A DNA stretch of 64,000 nt from Gerris lacustris. Its lineage: Eukaryota; Arthropoda; Insecta; Hemiptera; Gerridae. Both the position numbers and the translations under genes were made by a program. The notes under the pieces are model-generated. The model saw only the letters and a list, made by a program, of their open reading frames with translations. It searched no databases and was not told where the DNA came from. Every line of letters begins with the position of its first letter. Positions within the stretch are counted from its first letter, which is position 1. Positions 62,601 through 64,000 of this stretch are shown here, piece by piece. The stretch lies in assembly GCA_951217055.1 (NCBI GenBank), contig OX578282.1:58721311-58785310 (forward strand), given 5' to 3'.

Positions 62601-64000
62601 TATTCTCAAAACACATAAACAAACTTCAGATAAGGTATTTTTTTGCCACTGAACCGGACTATAACCATATAAACATCGAAAATACCATAGTTATAAAAAA
62701 AACGTATTTTGTCAATAAAAAATTAAATAATATTTTTTTCGAAATTTCCAAAAAGTGGTATCTTTACTTTTTGTCGAAAAATGTTCAGGAATTTTATCAG
62801 ATTTTTTGCACTTCACATAAGCGAGATAGAGGGGGGGGGGGGGGACACGTTTCACACCCACTTCAAACTTGCCTACGCTCACCCTATCAAAGTTATAACT
62901 AAAGAATTATATATTTTTGTAATCAGCTCCACGTACCCTTTCATATGATACCCCTCACGGTGTCGAAAAAAATTAAAAAAAATATAACCCTTAAGTTTTT
63001 TTACCCTATTTTTTTTGAAAAATATTTTTTTTAAGTCGCTATATTTTTAAAATATGTGGGCAGGTACAAGACACATACATGCAAAATTTCAAAGTGATCG
63101 GACGAAAGGTGTAGCCGTGAGAGCAGGCGACAGGACGGACGGACAAACAACGCAGGAAAATATAAGGGTCCTTGGTTTTGCCTACGGACCCTAAAATGTT
63201 ACACATTAAACATAAAAAGTCTCAAAGAAATAAATACCTAGTTCCAATAGGGTTGTTATCTTGAAGAGCATCCAAAATGTATTCAACATCATCATTAAAC
63301 TCCTGGAATTCACCAGATTCTTGGATTTGATGAGCTTTTTTCACATTTCGTACAACAGTGTAGAACTAAAAAAAAATATCAGTAAGACAAAACAGAGTAA
63401 GACAAAAATCTATAAATTATAGAAACCCATGTCTAAAAAATGATTATGGGTCTACTTTGTTATAATCATAATTTTGAAAAACATAAACAAATATACTTCA
63501 TCTTAGTGCAAATAGTTAATATTAGTATATATAATATTAATAAATAAAGGTTATTACATCTTTAGAATTTTTGCTGCAAGTAACACTTGTAAACATTTCA
63601 CTTTCCTCTGAAAATTCATCTGGCTTGGTGTAATTAGTAATTCGAGTTAAATTCTCGGAGAATTCACCCTCAATTATTTTTCCCATACCTAAGGAAGAGT
63701 TGCCGATATTTTGTTGTTTGTTTACTGAAACAAAAAAGAAAAAAATAACTCTTCATTTTATTACCTTTATTTAACGATTGTTTATAAGTGTAGGGTTGAA
63801 TAGAGCAGTTACCTTCTTCTTTATCACACCATTTGTGGATGTAATGTGCATTCCTTTTTTCACCTGCTCTTGACTTAAATATGCTTCCTTTTTTCGGTCT
63901 TATTGTTAATTTAGGTACAACGGGGTCACTTTTAATACTCTGAACGACACTAGGCCTTTCTAGAGGTTCACTGTAGTCACTATCGGAGGATTCAACTTCA
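44671..64000 (-). CDS. wapl: Wings apart-like protein (Wapl), C-terminal 659 residues, 5' part outside window
   Basis: Wapl opens the cohesin ring with Pds5 and releases cohesin from chromatin. Minus-strand exons: 64000-63813 (partial), 63724-63558, 63365-63238, 62425-62305, 59708-59463, 59348-59133, 55178-54956, 53581-53466, 53342-53243, 52144-51983, 47872-47784, 46742-46641, 44793-44671. Every junction phase agrees and all introns are GT-AG. The visible protein starts in a Ser/Asp-rich linker (DSDYSEPLERP), passes IFKSRAGEKRNAHYIHKWCD and FYTVVRNVKKAHQIQESGEF, then covers the helical WAPL domain: RCLSAITLASKCMVPAFRMH, FVLSQDRLNMDLDRESLELM, TIAVWEAPLLERMRKLDRCL, KPGLIDTSLHVLF, SLMLLINLVEHSEANRQLM, RHMEYTFVAAYIATLLGYIV and NCLPNQNFAKLVEVLQKFF. 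It ends in EEPQPEEHKLFY, stop. The largest introns are packed with repeats. The N-terminal FGF/YSR-type region would be upstream. Confidence 0.97.
44905..45295. mobile_element. Inverted-repeat element, about 390 bp, GC-rich
   Basis: GCATTAAGGGGTGATAAGACGACC at the left pairs imperfectly with the right end GGCTCTTCTAACACCCCTTTAATATGGC. The interior is GC-rich, with complementary GGGAAATCTGG / CCGGGATTTCGG-type blocks. It lies in the last Wapl intron (44794-46640). Confidence 0.5.
45547..46237 (+). mobile_element. Decayed mariner-like element with long inverted repeats
   Basis: GAAAGTAACCTCTGATTGGCC at 45552 and GGCCAATCGGATGTTACTTTC at the right open imperfect inverted repeats that continue inward for over 100 bp (GTCTGCATCAATCCGTGGTCGAG / CTCGACCACTGCTTGATGCAGAC). 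The frame from 45753 (MAKQYSEAAIHRELCALYGP...) matches the N-terminal DNA-binding half of mariner transposases, with a stop before ERSGRPSLV and a further shift near 46000. The DDD catalytic half is absent. Non-functional internal-deletion copy in a Wapl intron. Confidence 0.82.
48128..48923. mobile_element. pogo/Tigger-like MITE, copy 2 (796 bp)
   Basis: CAGTAGAGTCTCGTTTATCC and GGATTAGCGAGACTCTACTG flanked by TA (48126-48127 and 48924-48925). It is collinear with the copy at 22090-22890, with a modest number of substitutions and small indels. Inserted in the minisatellite. Confidence 0.92.
49495..51611. mobile_element. 2.1-kb near-perfect palindromic fold-back element, TACA duplication
   Basis: Both ends read GGGTCAATCCATA inward. 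After a short unmatched zone the arms (about 49526-50514 and 50582-51575) are almost identical inverted copies around a spacer of about 67 bp. I noted only about five substitutions in the parts compared. The 85- and 61-residue frames seen in one arm recur mirrored in the other. TACA (49491-49494 and 51612-51615) flanks it, and the minisatellite continues across the gap, so this is an insertion. No transposase. Transcribed as part of a Wapl intron. Confidence 0.93.
52552..52784. mobile_element. Two-hairpin MITE, copy 4 (8-bp duplication AAAATTAC)
   Basis: AGCACTTCTTATGATTGTTA to AATCTAAAGAAGTACC, with AAAATTAC at 52544-52551 and 52785-52792. In the Wapl intron 52145-53242. Confidence 0.92.
53880..54632 (+). 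mobile_element. Truncated non-LTR retrotransposon, RT 3' end with AAATT tail
   Basis: A 207-residue open frame (53880-54503) carries NLDSRLSWRSHI, a basic Cys-containing stretch, LRQVFFACFMSRLDYCILSW, and a KLGCLTLPSLFIYRSLLH block. This is the region downstream of the RT catalytic core in insect non-LTR elements, where the YGxxxW position is LDYCILSWG. It is followed by a short 3' UTR and an (AAATT)n tail of about 14 units (54563-54632). 5'-truncated, on the strand opposite to Wapl, in intron 53582-54955. The open frame suggests a fairly young copy. Clade (CR1/Jockey group) is a guess. Confidence 0.78.
55318..55810. repeat. Repeat with three ~115-bp units and GACAGACAGACAGA end
   Basis: TTCTTTTTCTACTCTTCAAGGCC at about 55320, 55437 and 55555 opens three diverged units containing AACATGTCATGGTGAC and CGCCATCTTGAAAAT. 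It ends with GGACAGACAGACAGACAGAGCC and GGTTTCTTTTTGTACTTTGT ACAGAAACC. A dispersed insect repeat type, in the Wapl intron 55179-59132. Confidence 0.65.
56085..56595. repeat. AGGGTTTCGTTGG repeat with internal 283-bp-period duplication
   Basis: It begins AGGGTTTCGTTGGTAAAACC and TAAACCCTTATAGTTTCGTT followed by CTGTCTGTATGTCCGTCCGT, a known insect repeat opening. A ~95-bp block (CAAATGAAAGGTATTGAAGA) occurs at 56192 and 56480. It contains C runs of 10 (56294-56303) and 18 (56574-56591). Confidence 0.7.
57300..57450. repeat. GACCC-TTGGGTCATTCTCAA dispersed repeat
   Basis: TTTGACCCTTCTTGGGTCATTCTCAACTTA, and TTAATTCCTTCATAGGCCTAAC nearby. A related pair is at 47250-47460 (TTGACCCCACATTGGGTCATTCTCAAGCTTA and TTTAATTCCTTAATAGGCCC). 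Only local similarity; boundaries unknown. Confidence 0.5.
57689..57943. mobile_element. piggyBac-like MITE, CCCATTCAATGC family, copy 2
   Basis: TTAA|CCCATTCAATGCGGGTGG and CGCATTGAATGGG|TTAA, with TTAA at 57685-57688 and 57944-57947. It is closely similar to 25839-26090 throughout. In the Wapl intron 55179-59132. Confidence 0.88.
58075..58830. repeat. 5S-like fragment followed by a dispersed repeat
   Basis: GGGCGTGGTCAGTACATGGATGGGTGACCG (58083-58112) closely resembles the conserved 3' half of eukaryotic 5S rRNA and breaks off after it, so it is a retroposed fragment or SINE3-type head. After it, 58240-58830 holds AATGGCGGCC, CATACATACATACGTCATGC and other words typical of dispersed insect repeats. 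No gene. Confidence 0.55.
59847..60010 (-). repeat. tRNA-derived SINE, second copy
   Basis: On the minus strand, CTTCAGTGTAACTTAATTGG TTAGAGC, then GGTCCGTGGTTCGAGTCCCGGCGCTGAAG. The outer CTTCAGT / GCTGAAG pair forms a 7-bp stem, but the anticodon arm is not canonical. The flank TTTTAATTTAAATCAAATTATAATTA is shared with 37660-37690, defining one SINE family. In Wapl intron 59709-62304. Confidence 0.65.
60722..60777. repeat. 56-bp perfect-type hairpin
   Basis: CTGAAGAATTCCTCTTCTTTACC / GGTAGAGAAGAGGAATTCTTCAG around ACCCTAGGGC. Only a single mismatch in the stem is evident. Confidence 0.85.
61025..61560. repeat. Repeat with 109-bp tandem duplication
   Basis: CGTAATGTACTATTACACGT recurs at 61189 and 61298, together with GAACACTCCACAGATAAAA and GGAAAAATTTAATGTGCAAC. 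Flanking CTCGTGCGAGAAC / GCTCGTGTGG and CCCTCGCTGTCGCTCGGGTG hairpins and the AAATAACTATTATCTCCAGA end link it to the hairpin repeats at 1414 and 62036. The 112- and 75-residue frames here are reads through the repeat. Confidence 0.7.
62036..62165. repeat. Hairpin repeat module, second full copy
   Basis: TTAACTCCCTTGGCTCCGCCTCAGGAGTTAA is a perfect-looking hairpin. A second, weaker one follows (CCTCTGCTTCACCTCAAGAATTAAC), then GGGGTCAATCACTTACTTCACGCCCTTGGTGCTTAAATAACTAT. It matches 40735-40825. Confidence 0.65.
62504..63193. mobile_element. TIR element with AGGGTCCGTAGGCAA ends, 690 bp
   Basis: AGGGTCCGTAGGCAACC at 62504 and GGTTTTGCCTACGGACCCT at the right end. Inside are a 14-base G run (62831-62844) and GACAGGACGGACGGACAAAC. 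It fills most of Wapl intron 62426-63237. Its right end is about 45 bp from an exon acceptor. The 107-residue frame 62579-62902 is incidental. Confidence 0.8.

Overview
The window looks like a piece of an AT-rich, repeat-laden insect genome. It holds multi-exon genes with GT-AG introns of about 0.1 to 6 kb, coding islands that match animal families closely, and many short DNA transposons and decayed retrotransposons. Nothing bacterial or viral is evident. A hemipteran-like host is my impression from the repeat style only; the order cannot be fixed from sequence alone.

Three conserved genes can be rebuilt exon by exon. (1) An alkaline ceramidase (ACER family) lies on the minus strand, from a start codon at 24588 to a last exon near 5781-5953. 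Six exons are placed and one short exon may be missing. (2) Mitochondrial ribosomal protein uL1m (mRpL1) lies on the plus strand at 26805-36149, with seven exons and a GC-AG intron. It is head to head with the ceramidase across about 2.2 kb. (3) The C-terminal 659 residues of the cohesin-release factor Wapl lie on the minus strand from 64000 to 44671, in thirteen exons. Its 5' part is outside the window. mRpL1 and Wapl converge on an 8.5-kb AT-rich gap. The three genes have unrelated roles (sphingolipid turnover, mitochondrial translation, chromosome cohesion), and nothing suggests they act as a unit.

Layout: 1-5780 is intergenic with a Jockey-like RT remnant, a 400-bp fold-back and hairpin repeats. 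5781-24588 is ceramidase, with large palindromic elements, hAT-like and piggyBac-like MITEs, and nested pogo-like elements in its introns. 24589-26804 is the divergent promoter region, mostly filled by one nested transposon. 26805-36149 is mRpL1, whose introns hold non-LTR and Ty3/gypsy remnants and a 1.7-kb piggyBac-like element built of tandem repeats. 36150-44670 is a gene-poor gap with an I/R1-type non-LTR remnant, SINEs and MITEs. 44671-64000 is Wapl. One of its introns carries a minisatellite into which a pogo-like MITE and a 2.1-kb, almost perfect palindrome have inserted.

The most interesting signal is a set of long fold-back elements (403, 843, 1232 and 2117 bp). Three of them are flanked by 4-bp duplications (TATA, TATA, TACA) and sit in introns, so the host pre-mRNAs should contain long double-stranded hairpins. 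A second clear result is a two-hairpin MITE family of 233-238 bp with four copies, each flanked by a different perfect 8-bp target duplication. No new enzymatic or defence system was found.
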